Shown: positions 43,226 through 55,138, numbered from the stretch's first letter. The stretch is 64,000 bases of DNA from Gambelia wislizenii (GCA_030847615.1 JAUMIR010000005.1:239544645-239608644), one strand, 5' to 3'. Made by a program: numbers and translations. Notes: generated from the letters alone by a model not told the origin.

Positions 43226-44342
43226 CAGAAGAAGAAAATTGTTTAAATTACTCAGTGCTTCCTTTGAGGGTGTTTTTTTTTTTTTTTTTGGCAAAGAATT
43301 GCATCTCTAGTGAAGATAAGAAAAAAGAACAGAAGATGGTGATGGAATCTCATATGGGACAAGGCACTCAGATCCTTTCACACAGCCACTGCTGCACTGG
43401 AGGCATAGGTCTGAATTTTGGAACTGAACCCAGAAGGGGAAAAAAAATAAGTAATTTTGGATGCAGTGGAGGATAACTTTCTTTGCCAAATCCAATTCCA
43501 AATTAATCTGAGGAAAGTTTGCTGCTCACTAGTAATCTCTGACAACTCCATCTGTTGGATCCAATTCTGAACCAAACAGAAAGGAGTGGTTTCATTGCTA
43601 GAGCCATATTAACCTACCCCCCACCCTTTCTCCCAATTTCTCCACGAACAGGAGTAAAATTTTCCCACATAACAAGTGGGCAGGGAGCAGTGCAAAGAAA
43701 CTGTACTTTTTGCACTACAATTTCCAGAATCCCAAAGGCGGTATGGCATGTGCCATGATGTCTGGGGGTTCTGGGAGATGTAGTCCAATCCAATAATGTT
43801 TATCAACTCAGGAGGAGTGGGTGATTTAGAGGGAGACTTTTTAATGGGTTGCATCTGATTGAGCAGCAGTAATTGAGGAATCGCCAGGTTATAATTTCAC
43901 AAACCTAGTACCCTGGGAAGCCAAACATTGCTATTTCACTCAATTTTTCATTCCCCACTTCCCATTGGACATCCATTTGCCAATCTGCCTTAAAAGGAAG
44001 TGATATTGTATTGCATTTTTATGTGCCCAGTCCAGTGGAGGAAGGAAGTACAGCAAAGTAAAATCATTTCAACCAGGACCATTTGGGAAGAAAGTAATGG
44101 TCCTTCCCAGTGTGTATCATATGTTTTATGTAACTATTGTTGGTTTTGGTTTTCTCTGTTTGCTACTGCTTTTAACTTGATAATGCATTCTAATTACATT
44201 GTTATTGTCTTTGTGCATTTATACCTTTGGTGAGCTGCCCTGAATGATTCTTATCTTTTGAGGAAGAAGAGAGGAAGAAAAGAGCTATTAAAAATAAATA
44301 CATTAAATACATTTGCTTTGGACTCTCCATGTTGTTTTCATC
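43226..44342. other. Unassigned stretch
   Basis: Contains poly-T (43271-43289) and a small hAT-like palindrome at 43690-43810 ('ctacaatttccagaatccca' / 'ggttctgggagatgtagtcc'). 44130-44290 is perhaps an L2-type 3' UTR ('ggtgagctgccctgaatga'). Nothing coding is seen. Confidence 0.4.
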
Positions 44343-44573
44343 TTGTTGTAGTAGTGTGCCCTCAAGCCATTTCTGCCTTTGGAAACCATAAGGTAACCCT
44401 GTTATGGGGTTCTTGGCAAAATTCGTTCAGAGGGAGTTTGCCTGTTTCTTCCTCTGAGGCTGAGAGTGTGACTTGCCCAAGGTCACCCAGTGGGTTTCCA
44501 TAGCCAAGTGGGATTTGAACCCTGGTCTCCAGAGTCCTAGTTCAGCACCCAAACTGGCACACCACACTGGCAC
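44343..44573 (-). mobile_element. Sauria-type SINE
   Basis: 'gtagtgtgccctcaagccat' (tail), 'cttgcccaaggtcacccagt' (core) and 'gatttgaaccctggtctcca' (B box in reverse) are in the standard order. The Bov-B-like tail is shortened. Confidence 0.75.
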
Positions 44574-45503
44574 CATCCTGGTTTTCATCTTCCCCCACTC
44601 ATTTCATTTCATTTTCCCCATCAATGTGATGTTCTGTTACATGTGGGGTGTAGGGGGGCAATCATATTTCATAAAGAGCTGAGAAGTCACAGCAGTAGGT
44701 TGCAAAAGTTACTTTTTTTGAAATGACAGCTTCCTGAATCTCCCAGCCAGCTTGCCCAGTGGCCAGACTGCCTGAAGGATTCTGGGTATGATCTCTATAG
44801 AGGAAAATAAACTGTATACCAGAAGCAATGTGAAAGAAAGAAGTCCAATGTTTACTTCTTTTTCCCTTTTCTGCACTCCTTATTACCAGCCTAATGGAGA
44901 ATTTCCAGCGCGCTTGCAGAAAGCGCGGGATGAGTCCTTCCTGAATCTTCGTTTGCGAAGAAAAGCCAGAGAGAGAGGAGAATTTCCCTCCCCCGCCACA
45001 ACCTTGGGTACCTATGGATGCTCACTGAAACAGCAATTCCCCTTTAGAGGTTATCCTTGCAGCACCATGCTGCAGATCAAGTAGCACAGACAGAGCTTTC
45101 TGGTCAGGCAGATGAAGTACCCATAAATGGAGGTGAGCTCATCAGCTGTTAAGCTTAAGTGATAAGCTTATCTTTCACTAACTGCTGCTTCCACAGCTCA
45201 TGTGAAATGGCCTGGAAAGGAAAGGAATGAGAAGGATGAATGGCAGCAGAGGTTATGTTGTACATCTTATCCTGCTAAATCTAGCTCAGGAGCGTATGCT
45301 CTGCTTTCTGCTGTTGTGCAAGGGTTAAAGAAGGGGATATTTTAAAGGCAAAGGCAGAGGTTATGCCTTCCACTTTACTCTCGTGTAAACAAAGAGGAAC
45401 GTGATTTGGACTAGGACTTGGGTATGTTCTGTCTGTCATTCTAGAGGCTTGAACCTTCTGTGCCCTACCAACATCTTCACCTGCCATTTAAAGAGATTGA
45501 TTG
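44574..45503. other. Unassigned stretch
   Basis: 44700-44790 carries a small hAT-like remnant. A moderately GC-rich piece at 44895-45060 has a chance open frame but no protein similarity known to me. Confidence 0.4.
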
Positions 45504-45907
45504 CAGGGGCTCTCAAGCTTTTCTTTACTAGGGACCCCCTTTAAATATATTTTGTTGCCACAGACTGCTAAGATTTAACTGAAGATTTAAAACATTAATA
45601 ATAACAATAACAATAATACCTGATGATAATAATAATAATACATTTACACCATCCATTAAATCTTCCCTTAAAGGCACTGAAGGGGGAGGGAAGACTTTTC
45701 TCCTGCTTCTTCCTGTAAGTTTGTGGCTGGAGCAGATTGAATGGCAATGTGTAGGCCAAGCCAGCCAGCCAGCCTTTGCCTTGGCTCCTATGTGGCCATT
45801 CCACTGCGGGGAGGAAATAGGCCGAGCAGCCTTCAAGCCTTTGCAGATCCACTGTGAGGACATTGCGGACCCCTGGGGGTCCACTGACCACAGGTTAAGA
45901 ACCACTG
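45504..45907. mobile_element. hAT-like repeat, full length
   Basis: The left end CAGGGGCTCTCAAGCTTTTC is inverse to the right end GACCACAGGTTAAGAACCACTG. Flanking ATTGATTG and GTTTATTG match at 6 of 8 bases, suggesting an old 8-bp duplication. The first half is related to 9147-9480. It is 404 bp and non-coding. Confidence 0.7.
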
Positions 45908-46380
45908 GTTTATTGCATTAAAATGATTTACTGAAACAAGAAAGGAAAGTATCAATTCAAGGAAATTATTGAAATTAATAAATCTCTTCTTGGCAAAAAT
46001 AATTTCAGCTGAACCCCCAGTGTGGGATCAAAGTTCAGAAGAGTTATAAGCATTGCTGGAGTAAGCTATGACTAGGATATACTCTTCAGCCAGCTTTGCC
46101 TTTTCTTTTGCAGGGGTGGGAATCATGAGGTTCATCAGGGGTTGTTGGACTACAACACAACCATTACTTATCATTTGCCATGTTGGCTACGGTTGATGGC
46201 ACTTGCATGAGAACCTTATGAGTCCCAGATGTCAGGCCTATCATTCCTTCTGTTTCTGATCCTCAGGTATGAATGCCTGAGGTTTGCAGAAACAGGAGTA
46301 ACCCTGAGGTTTGCAGAAACAGAAAACCTTTACAAAAAACAGAAAGTACAAGGAAATACTCCAAACAGCCCAATAAGAAC
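45908..46380. other. Unassigned stretch
   Basis: 46115-46225 resembles a small hAT MITE ('gtgggaatcatgaggttcat'). A short dispersed unit 'ctgaggtttgcagaaacag' is repeated at about 46278 and 46304. No gene. Confidence 0.4.
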
Positions 46381-46949
46381 TACAGTTGTCCCTTCCTATT
46401 CATGGCTTTCCCTTTCATGGTTTTGCATATTCACAGAAAGCTGCCAAGGGTTTGCTCGGTCTTTGGCTCCCTCCCGACATGGAACATGTGGCTTTGCCTT
46501 CATTCTCTGTGGGGGGGGGGCGCGAAGACGGAGTAAACCCCTGCGCTGGCTGCAAAGCCGCTGATGATTTGCTTGGCCTTCAGCTCCCCCCCCCATGGAA
46601 TGCCTTCGTTCCCTGGTTGGGGGGGAGTTGAAGGCAGAGCAAAACCCCTGTGCTGGCTGCAAAGCCACCAAGGGTTTGCTCGGTCTTCACCTCCTCCCCA
46701 ACATGGAATGTGTGGCTTTGCCTTTGTTCCCTGTGGGGGGAAGCCGAAGACAGAGCAAACCCCCATGCTGGCCACAAAGCCAGCGAGGGGTTGCTTGGTC
46801 ACTTAACAGGGAACAAAGGCAAAGGAAACCCCTGGTGCTCACCACAAAGCCGCACATTCCCTGTGGGGGAGGGCTTAATTTATTTGCGTTTTTTCAGTTT
46901 CATGGTGGTGATCTGCCCCAACCCCCACGAATGGGAAGGGATGACAGTA
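46381..46949. mobile_element. Tigger-type MITE carrying a minisatellite
   Basis: TACAGTTGTCCCTTCCTATTC at the left end matches, inverted, the right end GAATGGGAAGGGATGACAGTA; TA lies at both edges. The inside is occupied by a tandem array of about 112-bp units (see the separate entry). Confidence 0.7.
46440..46862. repeat. Minisatellite, about 112-bp unit, about 3.5 copies
   Basis: 'aagggtttgctcggtctt' or a variant recurs at about 46447, 46560, 46669 and 46784, each followed by 'acatggaatgtgtggctttg'-like text and a G-run. Each unit is itself partly palindromic (TTTGCTCGGTCTTC ... GAAGACAGAGCAAA). GC-rich compared with the surroundings. Confidence 0.75.
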
Positions 46950-47631
46950 AAACATTCACAGTGCTTACAGTAGAACAGGGATGTACTTCTTTGCTAATGT
47001 TTTTCTTGAGAGAAACCGTAAATAATTTTAGCAATTTTCTTCCTGATACAAGAAAGTATTTGAAAATGGCAAGGTTGTCAAGGACTATTTGAAATTTGAG
47101 ACTTATGCTCTGCAAATTTTTTTTACAGTAAAACAGAACTTTCTTTAGCATTGCTTTCTGCACAGAAATGCTGGCTGGCCTCCTGTTCAATATTTAAGAT
47201 TGTAAATCAGATTTATAATCTTGTGATTTTGGGATTGATGTTTACATGTTAATGACCAAACATGACTCCACAACCCCTATCCAACCTACCTCTTAAGCCA
47301 GACAGTACACCAAACAAAGGGCTCCCAAGTCATTGCAGAGTGGGGTGCTGGGCAATGGCTGCAGCGCTGTCCCTGTTGCAGGGCAAATTGAGACAAGCAG
47401 TTGTGGCGGGACCCCAAGGTGTCTCCCCAGCTGTCTCTTTCAATGCACTCCATGACCAGGAGGGTGCTAACCTGTCATTCCACAGCTGCCCAATCTACAG
47501 ATCCTCAGAAACCCTTTTGTTGGGGTGCTGCCTGGCTGAAGAGGCAGTTTTTTGGGGGTATGGCAGTATCTACAGTGCATCTGCAGAAATATCTACAGTG
47601 ATGGAGGTTTAATGATTCAGGATATTAGGAT
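46950..47631. other. Unassigned stretch
   Basis: No gene or named repeat. Confidence 0.4.
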
Positions 47632-48216
47632 ATTATCAGACGCATCAAAAGTGACATTACAGCAATACCAGGAGATCACAAGAGGGCTCCCTTATTAGAC
47701 AATGCCGTTTCCCCCTCGTTATGCACCCACTCTACTGTTGTACTGCTGGCACTACTTTTTATTGACTTGAGAAGCTGTCAATAGATTCCCCATTCTGTAT
47801 GGGTTCCAGATTTGCCTGTGTGCAACAAGGTGCCCCATTATGCTGGTGAGATCCCAGCGTCAATGGGAGGTGCCTGCCAGAAGATTTCTGGGTGAGATCA
47901 GGGCATCCAGGTAAGTGACACACTTTTTATGACCCTCCCCAGGTTACTTGAACATTTTAAAGTGTGTTTTTCTGCTTGTTGTCACTTTCTAAATGTTACT
48001 TTTACTTTTATTTTTGAATTTCCCACGCTTGCATCTTCATGCAAGATCCAGGAAGTGAATGCAGCTCCATTAGAGCTCCTTTCACTCCTGGGCTGCCCTC
48101 TCAATGGAGTTGAGGTAAGTGCAGTGGGAAGGGTGATTGTGGTGGGACTGGGATGGCACAGGAGTGGGAGAGGAGATTGTGGGACAAGAACACCTTTTTT
48201 GTTTCTGTCTGATAAT
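47632..48216. mobile_element. MITE family M2 copy 3, best preserved
   Basis: ATTATCAGACGC at the left and GTCTGATAAT at the right are inverted ends. Collinear with 21104-21680 and, inverted, with 12137-12730. It is 585 bp and lacks any transposase frame. Confidence 0.75.
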
Positions 48217-48650
48217 CTCTTTAGTTGCTGTTTCCTGCACAGAAAATGCTATTTTATGTACAAATTTCTCCGCCCCACCAACCGCCATGCATGAATTTTG
48301 TGCAGAATAAGTCCTTAACTGAAATTCTCATCAGTCCAGGATTCGCTTCATCGGGATTTCACAATACTCAAGCAACATATTTTTCAACCTTTAATTTTTT
48401 AAAAAATATTCTTTCTGTTCTTGTTTTTTATCTGCACAAATTAATTTTTCAGAAAAGTCCCCCAATGTGAATGGTTGGCAATAACAGCAAAAAATCTTGT
48501 ATTCTTATGAGGTGCGGATAAAACTGTTGAAATTATTCATTTTTGCATGCAAGAATTAAATAAGGGAAAGTTTACATACTACTTCACATTGCAACATTTT
48601 GTTGCACAATGTCCCAGTAAGCTTTTTCTGCAGTCCAAACCTTAATACAA
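48217..48650. other. Unassigned stretch
   Basis: Contains 'tttcctgcacagaaaatgct' and 'gaattttgtgcagaataag', motifs shared with 37800 and 53000 (unclassified repeat). No gene. Confidence 0.35.
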
Positions 48651-50420
48651 GATATGAATGAGGAGGCCCATTGGTGTTATAAAGCCACCCTGCAATTTGA
48701 GCCTTTGCCTGGAGCAATAGTCAGTCTTGACTATTTAGGCATACCTCAGTTACCAAAACCTCTGATAAAGAAGCCCCTTTTTACAAAGCCTATTTATGCT
48801 TGCCAGTCTCCCACCGTTCTTCCTAATCCTCTGTCTAGCTGGACATTTTTTTTAGCATCATCAGCATTGGGAAGATGGTGAAAAAGGCTGGAGAAGCACA
48901 GACTTTTTGCAATCAGTTGCAACAGTGTTTCTGTATTAAACAATGCAATACAGCTTGAGCTGGGAAGAATGGGATTCTGCCCTAGCCAATGCGTGCCTGT
49001 GTATAACAGTCAAAGTGAAGAGCAGTTGCCTTCAGAATCCCTTCAAACAGGTAAGCATGACTCACCGGCTAAATCTTTAAAAAAGGTGGAAGCTGGTGAA
49101 ACAACAAGTCATCCCTGGATACATTTTGGAAGAAGTCTTGAAGTGGTCACTCCAATTTGGCAGTTCTATGGGTTTAGGAACCTATCCCTATTATGTTCCT
49201 GTTATTTTTGCCTCTAGTACCAAAATTTCTGTTAAAGAAATTATGGCCAGGATCACATCTGTTTCCTTAACAGAGGTATACCTGGACTTGTTATATTATT
49301 TGCTAAGCCCCATGGCCTCTGACTAGTAGTATTTTAAAAGGAGCTACTTGATTAGTCAGTTAGAGCACATACTGTTCATATCACAACTCAGCAGGCACCA
49401 GCTGCAATGAATTACCCTGCTAACCGAGATCCATATGCTGTAAAATTCCATAAACAATTATCATTTTTATATCTTGCTACAAGGCTCTGTTTGCTTAATT
49501 TGGAGGCAAATGGGAGCTAGCGATAAGTATGCATTGTACAGGTGTGTCATTTGAGCCAAATCTAAATAAAAAAAAATAAAATAAAGACAATGCAAATGAA
49601 GAAAAATGAAAACAAAAGGGTTAGGTTCATTTTCTAAATGAGCCCTAAGCACATTGCTAGATTTTACAGTGCTAGGCAAAGATAATGAGGCTTCAAATAA
49701 AGGCAAAGAATCGTGGCCCCCACAAGGGGGGATGCTGGCAGGGCTCTAGTCTGGGGGCCCAGGCACTCGGGATTAGGAGGGGAGCCCTGGCATGATACCA
49801 TTGTATGTTTTTATTATGTAAAACCATTTAGTTTTTTAAAAAAATATAAATATTACTTTCATGTCATCATTTAAACTGACTTATTTTAATTTTTATCCTA
49901 AATCCTATAGAGCATCTCGCTGCCCTTAACTTTAGTAGTAGGTAGGGAGCCCACCAAAGATCCTGGCCTGGGGGCCTGCTTCAGGATGTGGGGGCCATGC
50001 AAAGAATATTGGGGACTCTGCACCTTTGGCTGATCTAGCAAAGGGTTTGTCATCTTCAGTGTTGGATGTCAGGGCAAGTAAGATTGCACCTGCTGAAATT
50101 CTCCCTTCTGTACAACCAGGAGTAAAGATTTTGTATCTGGCTCTTTTATTTGATCTATGTCAGATAAATCTGGTCCTAGCCAGCATGAACAGTGGCCATC
50201 CCAGGTGGGGAGTTCTGGAAATGGTAGTCCAAACAATAACACTTCCAAGCTCTCTCCCAACCATTCCAGGGGGAGCTGGTGGCCTTCTATGTTTAGGATG
50301 TGATAAATTCACTCAGGATTGTATTCCATATGTTAAAGGGTTTAGCCAAGGTACGGAGGCTCTTTTAGAAAGATTGTTAAAGTCTGGAATAAATCCAAGA
50401 GCGGATTCACTGTGACCCTA
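48650..50420 (+). mobile_element. Unclassified degraded element with coding-like tracts
   Basis: Plus-strand short frames (48654-48881, 49096-49326, 50026-50160) have protein-like composition, for example KATLQFEPLPGAIVSLDYLG and EILPSVQPGVKILYLALL, but I recognise no domain. 49545-49711 plus about 40 bp after the hAT insertion is about 85% alike, inverted, to 53830-54010, so this is an interspersed element. Two DNA MITEs interrupt it (49712-49999; a small hAT-like one near 50165-50275). It could be an old LTR element or DNA transposon; I cannot decide. Confidence 0.35.
49712..49999. mobile_element. hAT MITE with perfect 8-bp target duplication
   Basis: Ends CGTGGCCCCCACA and TGTGGGGGCCATG are inverted repeats with one mismatch. 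CAAAGAAT flanks both sides exactly (49704-49711 and 50000-50007). The body is shared with 16216-16458. It is 288 bp. Confidence 0.85.
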
Positions 50421-51393
50421 GCATGGGAGCTACCAGCTCCCTCTGGCAGGTTAACATCTGGAATAAATCCAAGCTTAGAGCTGAAAGCTTAGAGCACACA
50501 CTTTGCACGTGGGAAGCCTCAAATCCCTGCCTTTTCCAGCTAAAAGGATCAGGTAGCTGGTAATGTGAAAGATGTATATGCACCTGAGATGGATACTGAA
50601 AATTTGCTGCTGGGCACTGTTTGTGTCAGGGCTGCATGAACTTTCTTGAGCTTTCAACCGAAGACATTAAGGTCTGGATTCTATTGATAATCGGAAACAG
50701 AGTGGACTCACTGGATCAATGGAATCTACATATGTATTTACTCATCACTCAGCAACTAATCCAACAGGTCTATTCAAGTGGGGAATAAAGATGTGAAGAC
50801 TCAGCACCCCCCTTGCCTGAAAAAATTCAGACCCTGCCCTCTAACTTTCCCTCTATTTTTTCTTAAGCCTTTCTTTCCTGGAAAAAAGTTAAAATGAAGG
50901 GGGTGGGTTATGAAATATTTTCTTCCAGAATGATGAATAGAATGTTTAATATCAGGTGTTCATATATTCATTCCCCAACTTTATTTATTCTGAAAACTAT
51001 GTACATGAAGACTACGTACAATATGAGATCACTGAAAATAGTGTTCTTGGTTTCCTTTCCTTAGTTCTTTTTTATGGTAATGTCTACATAATGCCTGCTT
51101 GATACTCTGCAGGAGAGAAAACAATTTTGCCTGTTTTACTAATGTTGATGGTTTCTTCTGTTTTTATGATTTTTTGTCTGCTCTGAATAAATGGACTAGG
51201 TCCCTTTCAGTTCATGTCTTCCTTACAGTTCAGGATTGTGTACTTCCATTGGTAACAAACAATACTCCTTTTTTTAAAAAAAAGGAAATTCAATTTGTAA
51301 TTCTTGTTTGAATTAACTATCCTTTAAATATGCAAGATTTTTTTATGCCAAGCAAAATTATATAATACAAATAAAGCAATCAATTGACTTTAA
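50421..51393. other. Unassigned stretch
   Basis: The 18-bp string 'ctggaataaatccaagag/c' is repeated at about 50384 and 50457. No gene or named repeat. Confidence 0.4.
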
Positions 51394-51707
51394 GGACTTT
51401 TTCAAATGGTTGGAAAAAGAAAAAAACCAGGAGGTTGGGAGAAGAACAGAGCTGTTGTGCTTACACAGCCCCGTTTCAGATAGCCCAGTCCTCCTCCATC
51501 CTCTTCCCGACCTTCCCCTGTGCTGCTGGAGCCTCTTTTTATTGACAGAAAACCTCAGTCAGTAAAAAGCGGTGCCAGCAGCATGAGAAAACGTCAGGAG
51601 GAGATCGGGAGGAGGACAGGGTGGTCTGAAACGGGGCTGTGTAAGCACGACAGCCCCGTTCTTCTCCCGAACTCCTCTGGGGTTTTTTCAACTGTTTGAA
51701 AAAATCC
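51394..51707. mobile_element. Palindromic Harbinger-like MITE with TAA duplication
   Basis: GGACTTTTTCAAATGGTTGG at the left is inverse to CAACTGTTTGAAAAAATCC at the right. TAA flanks both sides (51391-51393 and 51708-51710). Arms of about 140 bp are complementary ('cacagccccgtttcaga' / 'tctgaaacggggctgtg'). 314 bp. Confidence 0.85.
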
Positions 51708-51861
51708 TAAGTCTGTAACAGATGTTAAAATAACATTTTTCATCCCCCCCCGAAATTACAATTACAATTAAAAAATATACATCTCTAACTATCAATAATG
51801 TCCAGGTGCACATATTTAGAATGAACATGTGCAAGATGTTAAGAACAGCACTACCAGCAGC

Positions 51862-51897
51862 AGCAGTAACAACAACAACAACAACAACAACAACAAA
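51862..51897. repeat. (CAA)n microsatellite
   Basis: About a dozen AAC/CAA units preceded by a short CAG run. Confidence 0.9.
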
Positions 51898-51929
51898 CCA
51901 TTAGTCTTGCTGCTGCCATTTCCTTCCTC

Positions 51930-52473
51930 TGGGCTTGTCTTCTCTGGCCAAATACCCCAGCTTGCCTCTGTTTCAGAACCTTGTAGTCCAAATGATGCAG
52001 GGAATTTACCCCAATCTGACCCTAGGCAGTCCAAACAACCCCTGGGGCAACCCCTGGAACGGGGGCAAGCCAGGATAGGGCCCTTTATCTTGATATAAGA
52101 TAATACCCAGTTTACTCTGTTTCTGCTGGATCAGGCCCTAAGTGTTTGTGGGAGCCTGTCCGGCATGCCACTCGTCCCTGCCACTGCCAGCTCCCTGGCT
52201 CTTCCAGAAGCCAGGTAGGGGTCCTGCAGCATGTGACCAAGGCTGGTCACATGCAGGGGGCCTGCAATCATGTGTTGTGAGACCCATGTCTGGCTTCCAA
52301 GTTAGTGAGAAAATGGTGGCAGCAGTGGTGACTTCTGTGATAGGCCAGTGTCCTGGGGGTGCTCCAGCCCATCTTCTGCAAGTAATGGGGGTGGGGGAGA
52401 GAACAGGCCACCTCCGCAGCCAAGATACACCAGCAGAGAACTGGCATGTCCTAGCTAATATAGATAAGCCCTA
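51930..52473. mobile_element. MITE family M1 copy f
   Basis: Left GGGCTTGTCTTCTCTGGCC, right 'taatatagataagcccta'. Internal GTGACCAAGGCTGGTCACATG at about 52225 is the signature palindrome. 544 bp, non-coding. Confidence 0.65.
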
Positions 52474-52717
52474 AATCTTCTAACATCTCCACATTTGCCA
52501 TGGGGCAATGGCTTCCCACCCTCAATACTAGCATAACTTATTATTATTACTATTAGATTGTCATGTTTTTATGAATTATCTTCAGCCCAACACTACCTTG
52601 ACATTGAATCAGTGGAGGACACGTCAGTGCACAGCTTATCTACATCCACCTCCATCTGTATCATATGTCACTATAAATATACAACATACACAGATCATCT
52701 TAACAAACGGTCTTCCT

Positions 52718-52803
52718 TGACTTTGGGTCCTCAGATATTGTTGGACAACAATCCCCATGATGATGGGAGTCACGGTCCAACAAAATCTGGGGACCCAAGG
52801 TAG
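52718..52803. mobile_element. Tiny foldback MITE (about 86 bp)
   Basis: TTGGGTCCTCAGATATTGTT on the left pairs with AACAAAATCTGGGGACCCAA on the right. Almost the whole length is stem. Confidence 0.6.
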
Positions 52804-52997
52804 ATTGAGGCCATCGTCTTCAATAATGTATAACAGAGGGATGAAACTCTCCATGTTCTTCACCGTTGTAGGCAGGAATGAAGAATTCCTATAGCATTCT
52901 CTCAAGAGCATGAGAGCTGAGAAACGGTGCGGGGGGGGGATATTAATACATAAATAAATATTGCACAGTTCTTGCTTCAGTATTCATTCCTCGGTGT

Positions 52998-53195
52998 GTA
53001 TTTGTCTGCACAGAAGTGCACATTGTTTTTCTACATTGAAAATACTTTTTATGTACATAAAATGCATCTTCTGAATAGGAAAGCATATGTTTTGTGCAAA
53101 AGGAAGTGTCCTGTGCAGGCAACATGTTCCCTGAAAAGCAAGCTTTCTCTGTGGAAAAACTGGCCACATTTCTGCACAGACAAATACTTGTCAAA
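52998..53195. mobile_element. Inverted-repeat element, about 195 bp
   Basis: TATTTGTCTGCACAGAAGTG at the left is inverse to CATTTCTGCACAGACAAATA at the right. It contains 'gcatatgttttgtgcaaaag'. The motif set recurs near 18090, 37840 and 48240. Confidence 0.6.
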
Positions 53196-53829
53196 GCACA
53201 AAGAATCACGTGCCTGCCTCTGTTCTCTCTTACTGGGTTTCCTGGGTTTCTAGAAACTCCATTTTTGGCCTGGAAATGAATACCAACAAATATTCATTCC
53301 AGCCCAATGATAATGCAGTGAGGCCTTCAGGCATTATGGAAACATGGTGTTTGACAACACCTTCCTGGCTTTCATCTGCCAAATTGTTGGAAAGGTTGCT
53401 GTCACTTTAAGTATTGCCTGTATTCATGCAGCACTTTTCAGCTTTAAAAACTCCAAAGCAGATTAAAATATCAAACATTGCAATCTCTTCAAAATGCATA
53501 AAACCATTGTTATAGGTGAAACATGTCAGAGGACACAGAGAGACCAGGGAGATATGAAACCACAGAGGAGGTCAAGGTTGCAGCCTGCATATTTAACTGA
53601 CTTCAAGTTCCACTTCCTAGACTAATACATTGATCAAAATATAGTTATTATTTATTTTTTGTGGAGGTTTTTACATTTTAAAATATTTGACTTTTTTTTT
53701 AAAAAAAGACCACATGCCTATAAATTAGTTATCTAAGATAAATTTGCACTCTGAAATTCACAGAGACATTCTTAGCTTTCTCCATAATTTTTGGATGCCG
53801 TTTCATGTAGGTTCGTGTAGTCAAAGGCA
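53196..53829. other. Unassigned stretch
   Basis: AT-rich; poly-T/poly-A pair at 53690-53707. No gene. Confidence 0.35.
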
Positions 53830-54010
53830 CAGACTCTCCACTATTCATTGCCTTAATTTGAAGCCTGGGTAGCTTTGCTTACCACTGTAAAATCTAGCAA
53901 TGTGCTCAGGGTTCATTTTTTTTTAAAAAAAATGAACCTAACACTTTTGTTTTCGTATTTCTTCATTTGCATTGTCTTTATTTTTTCTTTTCTATTTAGA
54001 TTTGGCTCAA
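53830..54010 (-). mobile_element. Second copy of the unclassified 48.65-50.4 kb element (fragment)
   Basis: The reverse complement contains 'gagccaaatctaaatagaaa', 'gacaatgcaaatgaagaaa', 'gcacattgctagattttaca' and 'aggcttcaaattaaggcaa', in the order found at 49555-49700. A T8A8 palindrome lies inside at 53922-53929. Confidence 0.55.
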
Positions 54011-54295
54011 GTGTAGGTTGAATTTAAACAAAGACTCATTATTTTCAGCACAGAATTAATGGTGTTAACATCTCTTAGAATCCATTCCTTCTCATTTTCA
54101 CTACCTAGTTCTGTTGCCATGGGATTTGGTGAAGGTTGTTTGTCCCTGCCCTATTCATTCTTCATTCTGAACTGCTAGGGTCTTCCCCCTACCCTTGCCA
54201 AACACATCCCAGCTCCATCTATCTCTATGAAATGAACAGTAGATATTAAATGCACCACTTGGCAGAACAAACATGTGACAGACAAACATAAGAAG
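54011..54295. other. Unassigned stretch
   Basis: Nothing recognised. Confidence 0.35.
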
Positions 54296-54625
54296 AGCCA
54301 TTATGAATCAGGCTGAAGGCCAAAAGCCTATCTAGTCCAACACTCATTTCATACAGTGGCCAACTGGTTGCTTATGGGAAGCCCACAAGAAGGACATGGG
54401 TACAAGAACTTATACTCACTCATTTCTCAGAAACAGCTGGTAGTCATTGAGAGCCTTGTTCTTAATAAACTTGTCCAATCCTCTCTTAAAAGCTATCCAG
54501 ATTGATGGCCATCACCATAGTTGGAGGTAGGACATTTCACTGCTTAACTATAAGCAGAATGAAGAAGTACTCCTTTTTATCTGTTCTGAATCTTCCACAA
54601 TTCAACATCAGTGGAGATTTCAGAA
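54296..54625 (-). mobile_element. Older CR1-type LINE 3' region
   Basis: 'ggccaaaagcctatctagtc', 'catacagtggccaactggtt', 'gggaagcccacaagaagga', 'attgatggccatcacca' and 'gaagaagtactcctttttat' are in the order of a diverged CR1 3' UTR in minus orientation. Confidence 0.6.
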
Positions 54626-54747
54626 CTCCCAATCCAGCATGGCTGGACACAGCAAATCTAATAACTGTAGTCCAACTTTTCCAAGTTCTGTATGAGAGAG
54701 GGAGAAAAAAAATGTATTCTTATCTGCCTTCTCCACATCATGAATCA

Positions 54748-54888
54748 TTGCTGTTGTCGTATGCCTTCAAATCATTTCCAACTCTTGGTGACCCTAAGGT
54801 GAACCTATCATGGGGTTTTCTGAGGTCACCCAGGGGGTTTTCCATGACTGGGCAGGGATTCGAACCCTGGTCTCCAGAGTTGTGAATC
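54748..54888 (-). mobile_element. Sauria-type SINE, internally deleted (cluster copy 1)
   Basis: It jumps from 'tcatggggttttctgagg' straight to the 'tcacccagggggttttcca' core. The flank after it ('atcatattagacatttataa') recurs after copy 2. Confidence 0.7.
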
Positions 54889-54933
54889 ATATTAGACATT
54901 TATAAATGTTTACAGTACATTTTTATACATCTT

Positions 54934-55105
54934 GGTGGTGGTGGTGGTTGCTGTGTACCTTCACGTTATTTCTGACTTATAGTTACACTAAGGCAAACCT
55001 ATCATGGGGTTTTCTGAGGCTGAGAGTGTGTGGCTTGCCCAAGGTCAAACTGTAGGTTTCCATGGCTGAGAAGAAATTTGAACCCTAGTCTCCAGAGTTG
55101 CAAAT
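54934..55105 (-). mobile_element. Sauria-type SINE, internally deleted (cluster copy 2)
   Basis: It shares the deletion point 'tcatggggttttctgagg' with copy 1 and is followed by 'aatcatattacacatttt'. This suggests it arose by local tandem duplication and not by separate insertion. Confidence 0.7.
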
Positions 55106-55138
55106 CATATTACACATTTTTAAATGTATACATTTTTT

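Noticed and set aside
44895..45083. GC-richer block as a possible CpG-island promoter
   Set aside because: Few CpGs and short length; below what would be expected for an island.
46595..47092. 165-codon frame and several overlapping frames
   Set aside because: They are produced by the 112-bp minisatellite; periodicity explains the open frames.
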